From: Symsagittifera roscoffensis
Lineage: Eukaryota > Xenacoelomorpha > Acoela > Convolutidae
Assembly (NCBI RefSeq): GCF_963678635.1
Contig: NC_087065.1
Location: 74,969,345-75,033,344 of the forward strand
DNA: 64,000 bases
Reading direction: 5' to 3'
How positions within the stretch are numbered: position 1 is the first letter of the stretch; each line of letters opens with the position of its first letter. A program made the position numbers and the translations under genes. Below, one piece after another: positions 21,101-37,567 of the stretch. Below the pieces are notes generated by a model. It made no database searches and was not told the origin of the DNA. It was given only the letters and a program-made list of their open reading frames with translations.

Positions 21101-23505
21101 CCCCCCCCCCCCCCCCCCTCAGGGATTCGACCTTCTGCCGACCCAAAGGGTCCCCCCTTTGATACTTTTTCAGAAATCCATTTTTGGCCAACCGACCCTT
21201 AAATTTTTCTAAAAGCGCTTTTGGCGCCAATATATACTATCTTTGTGGGGGAGCGCGCGCCAAAAAAAAACGCCATATTTTTGTCAAAATTTCAAAATTT
21301 TTCAAAAAGTGCCCAAAAACGGTTTTGCCAAAATAGGGGCAAAACAGCGCTCTGGCAGAGCTCGAAAAATCAATTTGATCGACCTAAAAAAAAATTTTTT
21401 GAAAATCCGCCCTCCCCCATCGAGAAAATCCTAGATCCGCCCTGGCTGCAGCTAAAGTGTTTTTGATGACATAGCTATAAAATTAAGGCCACCAAAAATA
21501 AGTTCTTTAAATTTTTCAGACAAAATAATGCGATAATCATTAAGTTTCCTCAATTGAAGTTTCCTGAAATTAAGCCATCTAAACTTGAGCTCGCTTCAAT
21601 TGTAAAATGCAAAAATGAGCTGCCGAATAGTAAAAAAAATACTGAAGAACTCTTTCAATTTTAGCTGCGTGAATTGAGCTTCTTTCAATTTAGCTTTTTA
21701 CAATTGAGCTACTTCAAATTGAGCTCCCAGTTTAAACATTACGAGGCCAAGCTGTGCACTGGATAGGCCCACAATTTTGTGTCTGTAGGTCCCTGGAGTC
21801 TTCAAACATGGTCAAAGTGAATATAAATCCACATACAAATTTTCAGTGGGTTCCGCGCACAAATATTTGTAAGGTAAATTTTGTCGGCACAGTAGTTTTG
21901 TTGCGGATTCAGCAACGAGCGAATACAACTTGTTGTTCAGGATTCCGCAAAGGTAAGTGGATTACGCGAATTCATGCGGAGTTCGCCTAGAACTTGCTAA
22001 TTCCGCCTAAAATTCTCGGATTCCACGACACCACGATTCCACAAGCTGTTCCTGATTTCGCAAATTTTGTGGCGGGTTCCACAAATTTGGTTGCGGATTC
22101 CGCAAAATTGCCTGGTTTTGGATCAATTTTGAGCTAGACAGTGTTTTAGCTATTTTTCCGTTGAATCCAAAACAGCAATACAGATAACAAAAACAGCAAT
22201 GTTGCGGATTCCGCGACAACTTTGTTGTCAATTTGTTGCGAATTTCGTCTACAATTCACAAAAGATACAGTTTGGTATCGAGTTCTGTAAAAATAAAATT
22301 GAGCTCTATAGTTAAGTGTTAACTCAAATCAGATCTCTTCTAAATTTGATTTTGAACAGCACTTTCCGGATCAGTTTTCTCTAATCTTGTTTTGGCAATC
22401 AAATTACGACTAAAAAAATCAAATAATATTAATTTGATACCACAATTAAAATTTATCAGGTTTTTCCTTGTAGTGTCTAAGGTCAAAAAAGTTTGCAGAT
22501 AAAAATAACTGGTTCAATAAACTGTACTTGGAGTAAAAATTTTGCAAGAGTTTTTCGAGCGAGTGAAAGCCACGCAAAAATTGTGCCTGTTTCTTCTGAA
22601 CTGAAAAAATTAGAATGCAATATCCTGCCTAGTTTTTACTACATAGATAGTCAAAAAATTTTACTTTTCTGACTCCAAAAAAAACATATTGCAAAACTTT
22701 GCTTTTTTGCATAGGAATTTGCTTTTTGCTATTCTGCAAAGTTTATTTTTTGCACAAGAGTTCAATTTAGCAAGAATCTTGCGAGAAAAAAAGCTAATTG
22801 TGTTAAGCCGTCAAAAGATTTCTTTTGTTCGATCTTGCTAGATTTTGCACGTCCAGGTTACTAATAAGCACTGAGGTTATCTTATGTAAATTTTTCTCTT
22901 TGTAGGTGAAATTTAAGATACGAAAGATACAATTAGAAGAACGTTTTAGCGATTTACAAAAAAAACAGTTTATAAAAAACGGCACTTCGACCATAAATTT
23001 TCGCAAAAGATAGAACCAACAAACGAGCTGCTCATCCTCAACGGAGGAATTTCATTGTGACCTTTTTACAGTACTACATACATTTTCTGGAGATCTTTCT
23101 GACTTGTGTAAGGTTGTTTCACCATCAAACATAAATTTTGTTATAACAATTTTGATCCGTGTTCGCAGCTTGAGGGTAAGAAAATTTCAACAAAATTTTA
23201 CCCAGCCCAAAAAACATTCAAAAGCAAAATACAGCAGTTTTTAAAGAAAGGGGTTTCTGTGATTCTCCGCAAAGAGCTGCGAACAGCTCGTTTGTTGACC
23301 TTTTGACCTTTACCCTCTTAGATAAATGGCTTTTATTCAACCAACAAATGTTGTAACATTTTGTATGAGACATATGTGAGCTGACCTGATGATTGACGAA
23401 CTGTAGCTGCGTGACCTCTGCCCTCTGTTTGATCTCATCCCACTGCGACTGCCCATAGTTCATCCGAATCACCTCGGCCACATTCTCCAGCAGAAGGCCA
23501 TACAT
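3047..23505 (-). CDS. Atypical soluble guanylate cyclase (Gyc-88E-like beta type), 5' part; spliced, incomplete at left edge
   Basis: Six exons read right to left: 23386-23505, 18939-19079, 18385-18559, 8008-8191, 6425-6590, 3047-3110. Together they give about 283 codons with matching intron phases (0, 0, 1, 2, 0, then 1 at the last visible donor). Known family role: cytosolic heme enzymes that turn GTP into cGMP when NO or O2 acts on the N-terminal H-NOX domain. Visible: MYGLLLEN start; LGRNVRDF and [10 protein letters not shown] with the presumed heme-ligand His104; the Y-x-S-x-R heme-propionate motif at Y133/S135/R137; then FPFNVVF of the H-NOXA/PAS domain. The LLLEN start and the RRGFTYY stretch resemble the insect Gyc-88E group rather than classical beta1. 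The rest of the PAS domain, the coiled coil and the cyclase domain must lie left of the window. An in-frame TGA shortly upstream of the ATG supports the start. Intron 3 holds the BEL/Pao element. Confidence 0.88.
3663..4480. mobile_element. Copy of the CCCGGGTTGAC inverted-repeat element, right end degraded
   Basis: It starts with CCCGGGTTGACCTCCAAAGA and runs collinear with the copy at 42659-43550 (shared landmarks TCATCGAATTTTCAAAA, AAAAATTTGATGCTTTCAG-like and GAATTGCATGAAAA). The terminal GGTCAACCCGGG seen in the 42659 copy is not found here. Confidence 0.6.
5520..5700. repeat. Short tandem repeat of TACGGTGACCAA units
   Basis: The motif CCAAAAATACGGTGACCAAT and close variants recur about seven times with alternating short spacings. 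The block is flanked on both sides by ATCGCATCACATTTTTTC. It looks like local tandem expansion; I see no coding role. Confidence 0.7.
5957..6005 (-). repeat. Fragment of tRNA-derived SINE
   Basis: CCTCAAGCAACGAGCATGG and the following bases match the central part of the two longer SINE copies at 32810-33006 and 36611-36813. Confidence 0.55.
6425..6590 (-). CDS. Guanylate cyclase exon 5 (start of H-NOXA/PAS domain)
   Basis: Acceptor GATGTCTAG, 166 nt, donor GTAATT. Joined to exon 4 in phase 2, it continues TISN into [17 protein letters not shown] and on to [17 protein letters not shown] matches the IFPFCIVF landmark that opens the PAS-like H-NOXA domain of soluble cyclases. The exon ends in phase 0. 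Confidence 0.88.
6895..7247 (-). repeat. Dispersed repeat family R2 (GGCGCC core, poly-C end)
   Basis: In minus orientation it reads like the copies at 21094, 48268 and 56850: a stretch ending in GGCGCCAATATATA, then GGGAGCGCGCGCCAAAAAA, then GATCAACCTAAAAA and GAAAA..CCGCCCTCCCC. Here the left landmarks are AGGTTGATCAATTTGATTTT and TTTTCGGCGCGCGCTCCTCC. I see no coding capacity. Confidence 0.7.
7268..7487. mobile_element. ~220-bp inverted-repeat element (MITE-like)
   Basis: The ends are related to GGCTCTTTTCCAGTTTCCC and its complement. The interior contains CGTGTCAGCGTGAACAA, shared with the copy at 32137-32357. The flanks (GAGCTCT and CAACTCT) may be a decayed target duplication. Confidence 0.6.
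8008..8191 (-). CDS. Guanylate cyclase exon 4 (C-terminal H-NOX and linker)
   Basis: Acceptor TTTGATCAG, 184 nt, donor GTCAGT. The phase-1 join completes a Gly codon and reads [15 protein letters not shown], matching GQIREVARHFY of fly Gyc-88E. It continues through [17 protein letters not shown] and MKFDNTL, and ends in phase 2 with LTIS. A second, weaker GT follows 11 nt later but would break the family alignment. Confidence 0.88.
8282..8499. mobile_element. 218-bp inverted-repeat element with G-rich arms
   Basis: GGCTCTTTTTCCTTCCCCCC at the left end is mirrored by a poly-G run and GGAAGGAAAAAGAGCC at the right end. It is related to the elements at 7268-7487 and 32137-32357. A rearranged half copy occurs near 55344-55500. 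Just left of it, 8192-8281 carries a run of about 14 C's and no coding sequence. Confidence 0.65.
8535..9012 (-). repeat. 3' LTR of the BEL/Pao element, full length (478 bp)
   Basis: On the minus strand it starts TGTTGC after the polypurine tract and ends CGCACA, the expected TG..CA boundaries. 8535-8886 matches the 5' LTR copy base for base by eye. The remaining 126 bp exist only here and include a tRNA-like A box and B box. Confidence 0.85.
8875..8935 (-). promoter_or_regulatory. tRNA-like RNA polymerase III A box and B box inside the LTR
   Basis: On the minus strand, TGGCCGAGCGG (8918-8928) fits the A-box consensus and GGTTCGAGTCC (8875-8885) fits the B-box consensus exactly. They are 32 nt apart and in element-sense order. 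The layout resembles a Leu/Ser-type tRNA starting near 8935, but the acceptor and T stems pair poorly, so this is a tRNA-like remnant or internal promoter rather than a functional tRNA gene. Confidence 0.6.
8994..11534 (-). CDS. pol: BEL/Pao pol, C-terminal part: RNase H and integrase (846 codons)
   Basis: It opens with GGFNLTKF, the stretch that normally follows the RT domain in BEL elements, so it is the continuation of the upstream ORF in another frame. RNase H motifs: [17 protein letters not shown] and MWTDSTT, giving the D-E-D residues. Integrase: an H-H-C-C zinc region (LHHKHFHQG to CVTCRK), core acidic residues in GVDYFGP and WSDNGTNF, and the Glu in [10 protein letters not shown]. It encodes the enzymes for strand replacement and genomic insertion. 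The frame runs through the polypurine tract (SGGED) and stops 19 nt inside the LTR. Apart from the missing link to the upstream ORF it looks intact. Confidence 0.93.
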   Translation of the reverse strand: MGGFNLTKFVSNADEITSAMNPEESETSSSPIKEICNGAERSSHVLGLKWDHVKDTLVVSRGVDRPLDKAITQRTVLSFVSSVFDPVGLVAPYTVRARLLLKDIWKISGQSWDDELPEDIRDKFLEWHSGLPLLGQLTIPRCYFTEPVDQIELHMFGDSSQDVFCAVGFLRARLASSHKTQISFIFGKARVAPMKALSIPKLELQAALLATRLKDDILTALTVSINHVFMWTDSTTVLQWLNSTEKLPVFVANRVGEILESTTIDEWHHVLSGDNPADTGTRGISSEALKDSSWVIGPSILRTTDWPFLPDERVINKIRLKGPSCDVDNCLETSSSFVTDVTSIKHPEHGFNWERFSSFTRYKRVVAFMLRVLPSHKHFRGKDLRITDPTELDIAESKLIHLAQMESFPVELKTLTAGKPIKNSSKIATYSPFIGHAGIIRSTGRIVRLVDTEFDTKHPIILDARHTLVRLLARSLHHKHFHQGLDYMRSVLNMKFAILGLRRLLRSVENQCVTCRKRKASTIQPIMSDLPVERLGYKQPPFNHTGVDYFGPLYVPVRRSTEKRWGFLFTCLTTRAVHLEIVPSLDTSSCVMGIERFVARRGTPSTIWSDNGTNFVGAEKELLACIKSWNGMAPTIFAHKGVTWKFNPPGAPHHGGSWERLVRSVKRVLYDILGSRRVTEEVLGTTLCLVEQALNSRPITPVSTDSRELEALTPNHFLLGQHATSFPSLLPGEHFDHKKRYVRAQSYANAIWSRWLREYVPSLNKRVKWHTHSDFTLKTGDLVWVIEPDSPRGYYPLARIVKLNYGQDGCARSALVRTATREVTRPTVKLAPVLPSSGGEDVAMQM
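9013..9024 (-). promoter_or_regulatory. Polypurine tract of the BEL/Pao element
   Basis: The minus strand reads AGGGGGGGAGGA immediately before the TGTTGC start of the 3' LTR, the expected site for plus-strand DNA priming. It also encodes part of the C-terminus of the integrase ORF. Confidence 0.8.
11537..15691 (-). CDS. gag-pol: BEL/Pao gag, protease and reverse transcriptase (1384 codons, ends at a frame break)
   Basis: Order: an N-terminal helical, Ser/Lys-rich gag region with a Glu/Lys-rich coiled-coil stretch (about residues 180-250), a low-complexity Ser/Pro/His region, the gag core ([18 protein letters not shown]), cysteine-rich knuckles ([13 protein letters not shown] and CFACLNGNH), aspartic protease ([11 protein letters not shown]), then RT with [21 protein letters not shown] and YMDDYLDS. 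The second knuckle has Tyr where the fourth ligand Cys is expected. The frame ends with a stop just after the RT domain; the family-typical continuation lies in another frame, so a 1-nt class indel is inferred near 11540-11560. BEL elements normally have one ORF, so this copy is probably disabled unless the break is programmed frameshifting or a sequencing error. Confidence 0.92.
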   Translation of the reverse strand: MKNMDEKFQSKIRKLFETRLNLENELLKGHSLLLEYIENNSRTTKIDNAVYKCKIALEKAVDVNEQLIRLAGKTENPEKIIAQQDLWLKKVTEMNDKVMHEAQSYKMSLEPSSFPAAGITGSKGSLQQTRSETSSRSHKTSDSAARVSENRSKVSNKSKDSRKLDSHKSDKSASTRHTSTVRTMSSSEKRHELALVKRRHEELERQYQVSLRLKEQENRLKFEQSQLELEQLAENHKKQLIEMELKAFELEDSSSEVSEKVAESNVTGVSQPISKVATDRTNDWVDSVSSQAPPDVASAPGLQAFTHVPISSGPTTSALLAHAIHTSNSHNHEHTALSDPGIHSYGHRAMPQFGSASRLPLQASVSFPASVPFPVNNMHSSAHVSPPSAIPLQTMSSNITNGSFAIAQPESLPVPMLPAQPGSGFVSLSPAFAGGGFSSSGVNPTPVFFSAPNCHAEPVQTQHNLPFVPHTVSPSINDYYTSDANLWRLAATTPIVTPAQCCNAGNIFSNVTTIVPSCNTAVPYTSGGTVYFNTPPVHPQHVPYFVNQTNTGYQPVNEDYAPSPAYSNQGCSSDRPLSARELAELLMHSRKDHLPEWKLAQFDGNPLNWHEWFGQFKSTVDSAVLTDDTKLTYLKTLVTGKAKTAIAEFSYSGVMYKDALATLQRKFGQPHAIVGAHLDKLNTFPPLKMHNSENVISFSSAISGLVAVFKSLSFNDDLKSVNLLNQAVSKLPPNLKEAWSMHTVRHNWQRPTLLDFNNWLKEKSEGHERLRLLSSKAKNEEPVKPKTTKVFAANSQVTSKAQDKSQDKSKFPPCVLCKGSHALWNCAVFKEKNATQRAKYVAEQKLCFACLNGNHSFRQYSRAKKCPKPECDSTHNVLLHGAERIFPRKENSNVSNKAGTNKSKENTNTSTHAAVSDVLDIESSKGLLPIATLGVSSDVTSLLTLVLCDSASTHSWVSSSLVKRLGLVGEPVNLSISGFNSTTVVETQRVKFTVSSEPNNSDFVFSLCAYVKDSIRIGSELINIADLQNKYPQLAPIKPIQYTYEDVEIIIGQDYYHAVRPIEFILGDDKNSPCSVRLPIGWVLSGPLPPSGNSTSSCFKCVVEDSSLTDQIKSWYELESYGAFKQVDARSAADKHALSILNSETVHNGERYIVPMLWIDSNVSLPNNYYSSLAQFKSLERRLSKDPELRERYAETIREDIRKGYVVTVEPHDPRKRSDREWYLPHHPVINPNKPGKVRRVLNGASKFHGTSLNKSLLVGPDLLQNLIFVLLRFRQHKYAVSADIEGMFLQVGVLARDQISLRFLWREDTTSDVVVHQYTRHIFGARDSPTCANFALQKTATDNMSTYPEAASVVNEKFYMDDYLDSFENVTQAIKTSRDLIPY
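15776..16513 (-). CDS. Accessory ORF upstream of gag (245 codons), unknown; possible SGNH-hydrolase-like fold
   Basis: It is on the element's sense strand, between the leader repeat and gag, and ends 84 bp before the gag ATG. I do not recognise it firmly. Visible: [13 protein letters not shown] near residue 35, [14 protein letters not shown] near residue 93, and [16 protein letters not shown] near residue 131. Then comes a Lys/Arg-rich C-terminal third ([18 protein letters not shown]). The spacing of a Gly-x-Ser near the start and a W-H-D-x-x-N-N block recalls GDSL/SGNH esterase domains of some retroelements, but this is inference. The basic tail suggests nucleic-acid binding. The start sits inside one of two ~110-bp direct repeats (16467-16585 and 16672-16785), so the true N-terminus is uncertain. 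Confidence 0.55.
   Translation of the reverse strand: MCVVGVQPTYLISQPHWYLSVTKPSHRSPKCMVFILGASSLDHALRKLPAPSQKRVKDTCFTKPGLSLNFNARDSQKTIQYYLHHYLSHRNDLVIWHDAINNSISRHRSNNNRKLSSEQLVNLLLRYRTNICAIVYCRRNGTEDIEESLGSTGILVLNVVKDFISKRKAKDQVLIEKYKELHQPPSLELKTLLLLRRYSANLNILKTRKKRNRLPLKARKAIRNRLQVEALRRQVPPSCKLMLIY
16467..16785. repeat. Pair of ~110-bp direct repeats in the retrotransposon leader
   Basis: CCAACAACACAC.CGG, AAACCTGAGGATGAAA and GACCACTTAAC occur in the same order at 16499-16585 and 16700-16785, with diverged sequence between. The left copy covers the start of the accessory ORF. The role is unknown. Confidence 0.65.
16786..17240. other. Untranslated leader of the retrotransposon
   Basis: Between the direct repeats and the 21-bp array the sequence is AT-rich, and a short phrase around CCAAAAATTTTTGGTAT/CAAAAATTTTGGGTATTGAG recurs at about 16984 and 17070. 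No open frame of interest is visible. Confidence 0.5.
17241..17513. repeat. 21-bp tandem repeat, exactly 13 units, in the retrotransposon leader
   Basis: The unit is CTCTGCAATCCGCAACAGACA with substitutions at a few positions and no length changes over 273 bp. Units 5-8 resemble units 9-12, so there is a four-unit higher-order period. Because 21 is a multiple of three, several frames on both strands stay open, but I do not take these as genes. It lies between the primer-binding site and the accessory ORF. Confidence 0.92.
17642..17658 (-). promoter_or_regulatory. Candidate primer-binding site of the BEL/Pao element
   Basis: Three bases inside the 5' LTR end, the minus strand reads TGGCGCCCCACAAGGGA. 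Elements of this kind have a tRNA 3'-end complement starting TGG at this place, which fixes the orientation of the element. The matching tRNA was not determined. Confidence 0.65.
17662..18013 (-). repeat. 5' LTR of the BEL/Pao element, truncated (352 of 478 bp)
   Basis: It matches 8535-8886 with no difference seen by eye. Homology to the 3' LTR stops at the B box (GGACTCGAACC on the plus strand, 18002-18012). Beyond it comes other sequence (TTGACCGTTGGATCCCTTGA) that itself looks tRNA-like. The first 126 bp of the LTR, including the A box, are missing. Confidence 0.85.
18385..18559 (-). CDS. Guanylate cyclase exon 3 (heme-binding core of H-NOX)
   Basis: Acceptor GGCCATCAG, 175 nt, donor GTGCAT (phase 1). 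It encodes [20 protein letters not shown], then [11 protein letters not shown], then [17 protein letters not shown]. It carries the proximal heme-ligand His104 and the Y-x-S-x-R motif. This is the best-conserved exon of the gene. Confidence 0.93.
18939..19079 (-). CDS. Guanylate cyclase exon 2 (H-NOX alpha-helical part)
   Basis: Acceptor TTTTTGTTAG, 141 nt (47 codons), donor GTACGC; phase 0 on both sides. It encodes [18 protein letters not shown] and continues to [20 protein letters not shown]. Eight bases into the following intron there is a run of about 15 G's on the coding strand. Confidence 0.88.
19588..20178. mobile_element. Foldback (long inverted-repeat) element
   Basis: The left arm (about 19588-19830) and right arm (about 19895-20178) are inverted relative to each other: CATCTTACCCAGCCCAACAA pairs with the GCGGAGTAAGAGGC region, and the outer ends carry AAATTTCAAACTCG and its diverged complement. 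The same architecture is seen at 37568-38300 and 47500-48204. Confidence 0.6.
21094..21444 (+). repeat. Dispersed repeat family R2, with 18-C run
   Basis: GGACGC, then C18, then TTCTGCCGACCCAAAGGGTC, GGCGCCAATATATAC, GGGGGAGCGCGCGCC, GATCGACCTAAAAA and GAAAATCCGCCCTCCCCC, in the order shared by all R2 copies. No coding capacity is apparent. Confidence 0.75.
23386..23505 (-). CDS. Guanylate cyclase exon 1 with start codon
   Basis: The ATG at 23505 opens 40 codons: [20 protein letters not shown] and on to QLQFVNHQ, then donor GTCAGC (phase 0). The intron after HQ is at the same place as in fly atypical cyclases, whose N-terminus is MYGLLLENL. An in-frame TGA lies three codons upstream. Confidence 0.92.
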
Positions 23506-26038
23506 GACCACTCAAATGGCCACTCAATCAAATACTTACTTCAATCTATGGTCATATGTTACAGTAGGTGACAAGCTCTGCTCGGAAACATATATCTGCC
23601 ATATTCCATTTTGATGTTGAAACTCATTTTAAAAAAATATTTTCAGGTGTCTACAATGTTAATCTGGAAGTTATCAATCATACCAATCGCCAAATTTTTT
23701 TGAGGTCTTATAACATTCTTATTTGCTGTGGTTTCCGTGAGTTATCAACTATTGTAACATAATAACAAATCAATAATAATCAAAGACACAATGTGAGTTT
23801 TCAATCAAAATTTTCTGACCGTTTTTTTTGCTATTACTCTCAAGGTTTGAATCTGTAGTTTTTGCAATACAAAATCAAAACGTTTTTTTATTGTTGTTGA
23901 TGTTTAAAAATAATCTTTAAGAATATGTAATTTAAAGACTCAAATTACGATAGCAATTGACAGCCGAATGAATGTAAATTTGGCAAAACACTTTTGACTG
24001 ATGCAGAAAAATTCGGATATATCAAGTTTTTGCCATGAAACAAAAAAATCATGAAATCTAATATTGTTTTGCGTGTGTTTCATTATTGAAATCTGCGATC
24101 TGCAACAAAAACTTTCCATTGGATGTCGAAACTTGATATTTTTTTGATCTTTGTATTGTGATGTTGACAATCAAGGGATGCAAAAAAAGAAGTAACTATT
24201 GTTTCATTTGGTTATTCTGATGTGTATTGTAACTAGATTCAGTTTATTGTTCCGACTTTCGAATACAGCGCGATATATTTATGCTTGGAGTGTTTTTTTA
24301 ATCAATCAGTTAAGGACTAAGCGTTTTTGACAAAAAATTTTATACCATCTGAAAGATATTGTGTAATGGATAAAAACGCAAGAAAATATTAGAAATTTAG
24401 AAAGAAAAATCTTTTATGTGTAACAATTTTTCGTAAAACTAAAAAGGTTAAAAAATTGCTTATAGGGCCAATTTAGGATAATTAGCACGCAAAACATTGT
24501 TTTCTTATAACATGCGCAAGATTCTAAAGTCTTATGTTGTTATTTTTGCATTTTGAATTTGGTCTAAAGTAGAAAGTAGATATTGGTCTTAAAAAAATGA
24601 ACAACAAAAAGCAAAAGTACTCCGTCATTTTGTTCAAAAATTGATTTAAAAATGTTTGTTTCTTATATTGCAAGTTCCATTTGATTTAGACAGTTTTTGA
24701 CTTGAAATAATGAAAAAGTTTTTAATCTCTCATATATGTTCAATTTCAAATCAGTTGCCTCATTTTTTTGTTGTTGCGATTTTCGAAGAAAGTGATGGAA
24801 AATTGGTGCTCGGGGTAGTTTTTTCTTCAGAAAATTTTTTACTTTTTAACTAGTCATTTTGCTCAATTTTTTTGTATATCATTCAAAAGGTATTGTTGTC
24901 CTGAGCTTAAATTTGAAAAGATATTTTACCTGTGATCATTTTTTGTAAAATTATGGAGGTTATATTAACGCGCGATATATTACGCGCTATTAACGCGTGA
25001 GCGGAAATTCAATCATAGTTTTAACATAGTAAACCACTTCAACCTGAAAATTTCTAAGGGCCGCAAGCAGATTTTAAATACAGATTGCCAAAATTGCCGT
25101 TTGTTGAGCTCACTTTTTGACGGTGTTGTTAAAACATTTTTTGGTTGCGCTCCGTTTAAATTTTTGTGCACATATGAGCTAGTTTCATAGTTTTTGAGCT
25201 AAAAAGTTTTGTATGAATAAATTTTCTAACTTTTTCATACAAATTGTTCTGGGATGACCGAATTGATTCTCTGAAAAAAATTACGAAAGTGTGAAGTGTT
25301 TGAGTTGCAAGGAAGTTAGGGGTCTCTTTTTGCGCCATTTTACTCTTAAGTACCCATAAATCCACTATGGGACAAATCATTTACTTCTTCTAAGCAATCA
25401 AATTAAATTTTTTGCAAGTTTCGGGTTTTTTTTTCTTTTCGGTTAACCCAACTCACTCCGCATCTAAATGATGGAAAGATGAAATCAAATTTTTTATAGC
25501 AAAATTGAATCGATACTACTAAGAAGTGGTGACTATCAATATGGTGCAGGCCGAGACAAAGTACTCTTATCTAATTTAGCCTTTTTCCTATTTTTACTGA
25601 CGTTTTCTCATAGCCTATTTAAGTTTGAGTTCAAAAGCGTTCTGAATTGCCATTTTATACCCAATTTTGCAGATGTCCGAGCTATTAGGGCATTTTTCCG
25701 AGCAATTGAAAATGCAGATTTTCATCAGTTAGAGGGGATAATCGAAAATAACCCAAGCTTCAGCCTGCGAAGTGGAATATGCAAAAAGAGTCTGACTCAA
25801 ATCTAGTCGAGCTATTCGTCGGCGCTGTCGAAAACCAAAGTAGTTGAAAGGCCCTTTCGCAGACTTATGCAGTAGCTAACTCAAAATTCAATTACTGCAG
25901 CTCGACTTGATCAGCTCATTGACTAAATAGTACATAAAATTTGTCTTGCTGAAGTTACTTACTCTATAATTGTGTACATTTTTTATTGTAATTTTCAGTT
26001 TCAATTTCTTTGGTGCGTTTTAATGAATAACACCAAAC
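23506..26038. other. Head-to-head intergenic region between cyclase and TRPM genes
   Basis: This 2.5 kb separates the two divergent start codons. It holds R1-family repeat sequence in minus orientation (about 24245-25015). A small exon-like segment lies at 25673-25806. A possible acceptor (TTTTCAG at 25994-26000) just before the TRPM start may end a 5' untranslated intron. Promoters must lie here, but no specific element was recognised. Confidence 0.5.
24245..25015 (-). repeat. Dispersed repeat family R1, fragmented copy
   Basis: It carries the TTGTTCCGACTTTCGAA end, TATTGTTGTCCTGAGCTTAA, TGTGATCATTTTTTGTAA, and the palindromic ACGCGCGATATATTACGCGC block in reverse order relative to the plus-oriented copies at 56330-56615 and 63800-64000. 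Extra sequence sits in the middle, so it may be two adjacent fragments. Confidence 0.65.
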
Positions 26039-36147
<10,109 letters not shown>

Positions 36148-36610
36148 AAGTAGAGCAACCAAATTAAGTATAATCTTCATAATCTCAGATTTTGTAAATT
36201 TTGAATGCACTAGTTTCTCAAAAAGCAAACAATATTTCAAGTCTTTTTTTATTATAGTAGTGATGATGATTTCCTGCGATCCCCAGGGGCAGACCATCAT
36301 GACCTTATCTTTATAAAGACCCCTTTTTGACCAAACTTTCTGCGCAGCAGGCAAATTTGTGAAAAAAAAACATGCCAAAAAAGGCAATTTGAATTCTTTT
36401 TTGAAAAATTTTGACAAAAAAGCTTGATTTGAATCCGCTGGTAGTTTTGAGGACCCCATGATGCATCCTCCCTTTTGAGGGCGAAGCAACACTTTCGCCC
36501 AGAAAAAGAAGCCAAAATAGTTTTCTGGACCCAACCAACCCTTCAAAAAAAAATTTTGTTTATTTGTTTCCACGCCACCTTTGGTTTTACTTCAGACCAT
36601 CTATCCGTGA

Positions 36611-36813
36611 AGGACCAAACTACGAGCTGTACAGCTCATCATGGCAACCCGCTCTTGTGCCCCTGTTTGAAAACTACATTCAATTTTTTTGCCCATTTTT
36701 CAGCGTGGGTTAATGTTGTCTCACCCTCAAGCAACGAGCATGGATCATGGTGGGCTTCGAGCATCCAACCTTTCGATTGAAAGGGAGAGACGTAACAACT
36801 TCACCACCGCTCA
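36611..36813 (-). repeat. tRNA-derived SINE
   Basis: It is a second copy of the 32810-33006 SINE. On the minus strand GAGCGGTGGTGAAGTTGTTA is at the head, GGATGCTCGAAGCCCACC holds the B-box-like part, and the body ends in TTTGGTCCTT. Confidence 0.75.
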
Positions 36814-37196
36814 TATTGTTTTACGAATCATTTTTATCAGTTTTTGTACTGGTTTCAAAGTATGATCCCGTAAATAACCTCGAATAGAAGTGTAATTCAA
36901 CCAAAGATACTTTTAAATTAACGTAAGTATATAAGAATAAAATCAAACTCTAAACGGTTATCAGGCCATTGTTTTTCCGGAAAATACTTGAATTTGGTCA
37001 AAGCAAGGTTGCAAATAAGACAATTTGATGCGCCTAATTTCATTGTTTATTTTACGCTAAAAACATAATGCTGTAATTCTGAAATTTTCTCAAAACCGCA
37101 GGATTCCTTATTTAGGTTGTTTGTGTCTTTCATTTTTTGAAAAATCATCAGAAATTTGAGTTAAGTTGCTTATAATTTTTTGAAATCTACTTAGTA

Positions 37197-37283
37197 TTAA
37201 ATTAGAAGTATGCTCTCGAAAAACCACTTGCATACCTTAATCAAGGTATACAAGTGGTTTTTGAGACCATACTTCTAATTTAA
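37197..37283 (+). other. 87-nt near-perfect hairpin (about 40-bp stem)
   Basis: AAATTAGAAGTATG, TCTC, AAAAACCACTTG and ATACCTT on the left are matched by complementary segments on the right around a loop of a few bases (AATC). I count about two mismatches and one bulge. It could be a microRNA-like precursor, a tiny inverted-repeat element or a cruciform. Only RNA data could decide. Confidence 0.7.
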
Positions 37284-37567
37284 AACTCAGTTTTTATAAC
37301 AAAAATTAAAAAATTATTATGGCCATTGTCCTAAACCTTTATTTGATTTTTCTATTACCAAAGGCTTAAGTATATTGAGACAATTTTATCTCAATCGGTT
37401 CCATTTAGTGCTCTGAAACAGCTAAAAAAAACTGTTTGATCGTGCGGCAAATCAAACAGACGAAGTTTTAGAAAACTCTCGGTGGAATCTGCATCTGGTT
37501 TGACCAATAGACAAACAGTTTAAAATGTTATACAAAAAATGTTTTTTCTTTGAGAAAATTTCAGATC

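Larger units (their letters stand above)
19080..23385. other. Guanylate cyclase intron 1: foldback and R2 repeats
   Basis: It contains a palindromic foldback element (about 19588-20178) and an R2 repeat copy with an 18-C run (21094-21444). A stretch rich in GATTCCGCAA-type motifs lies at about 21900-22230. The remaining parts are AT-rich and show no exon-like segment. Confidence 0.55.
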
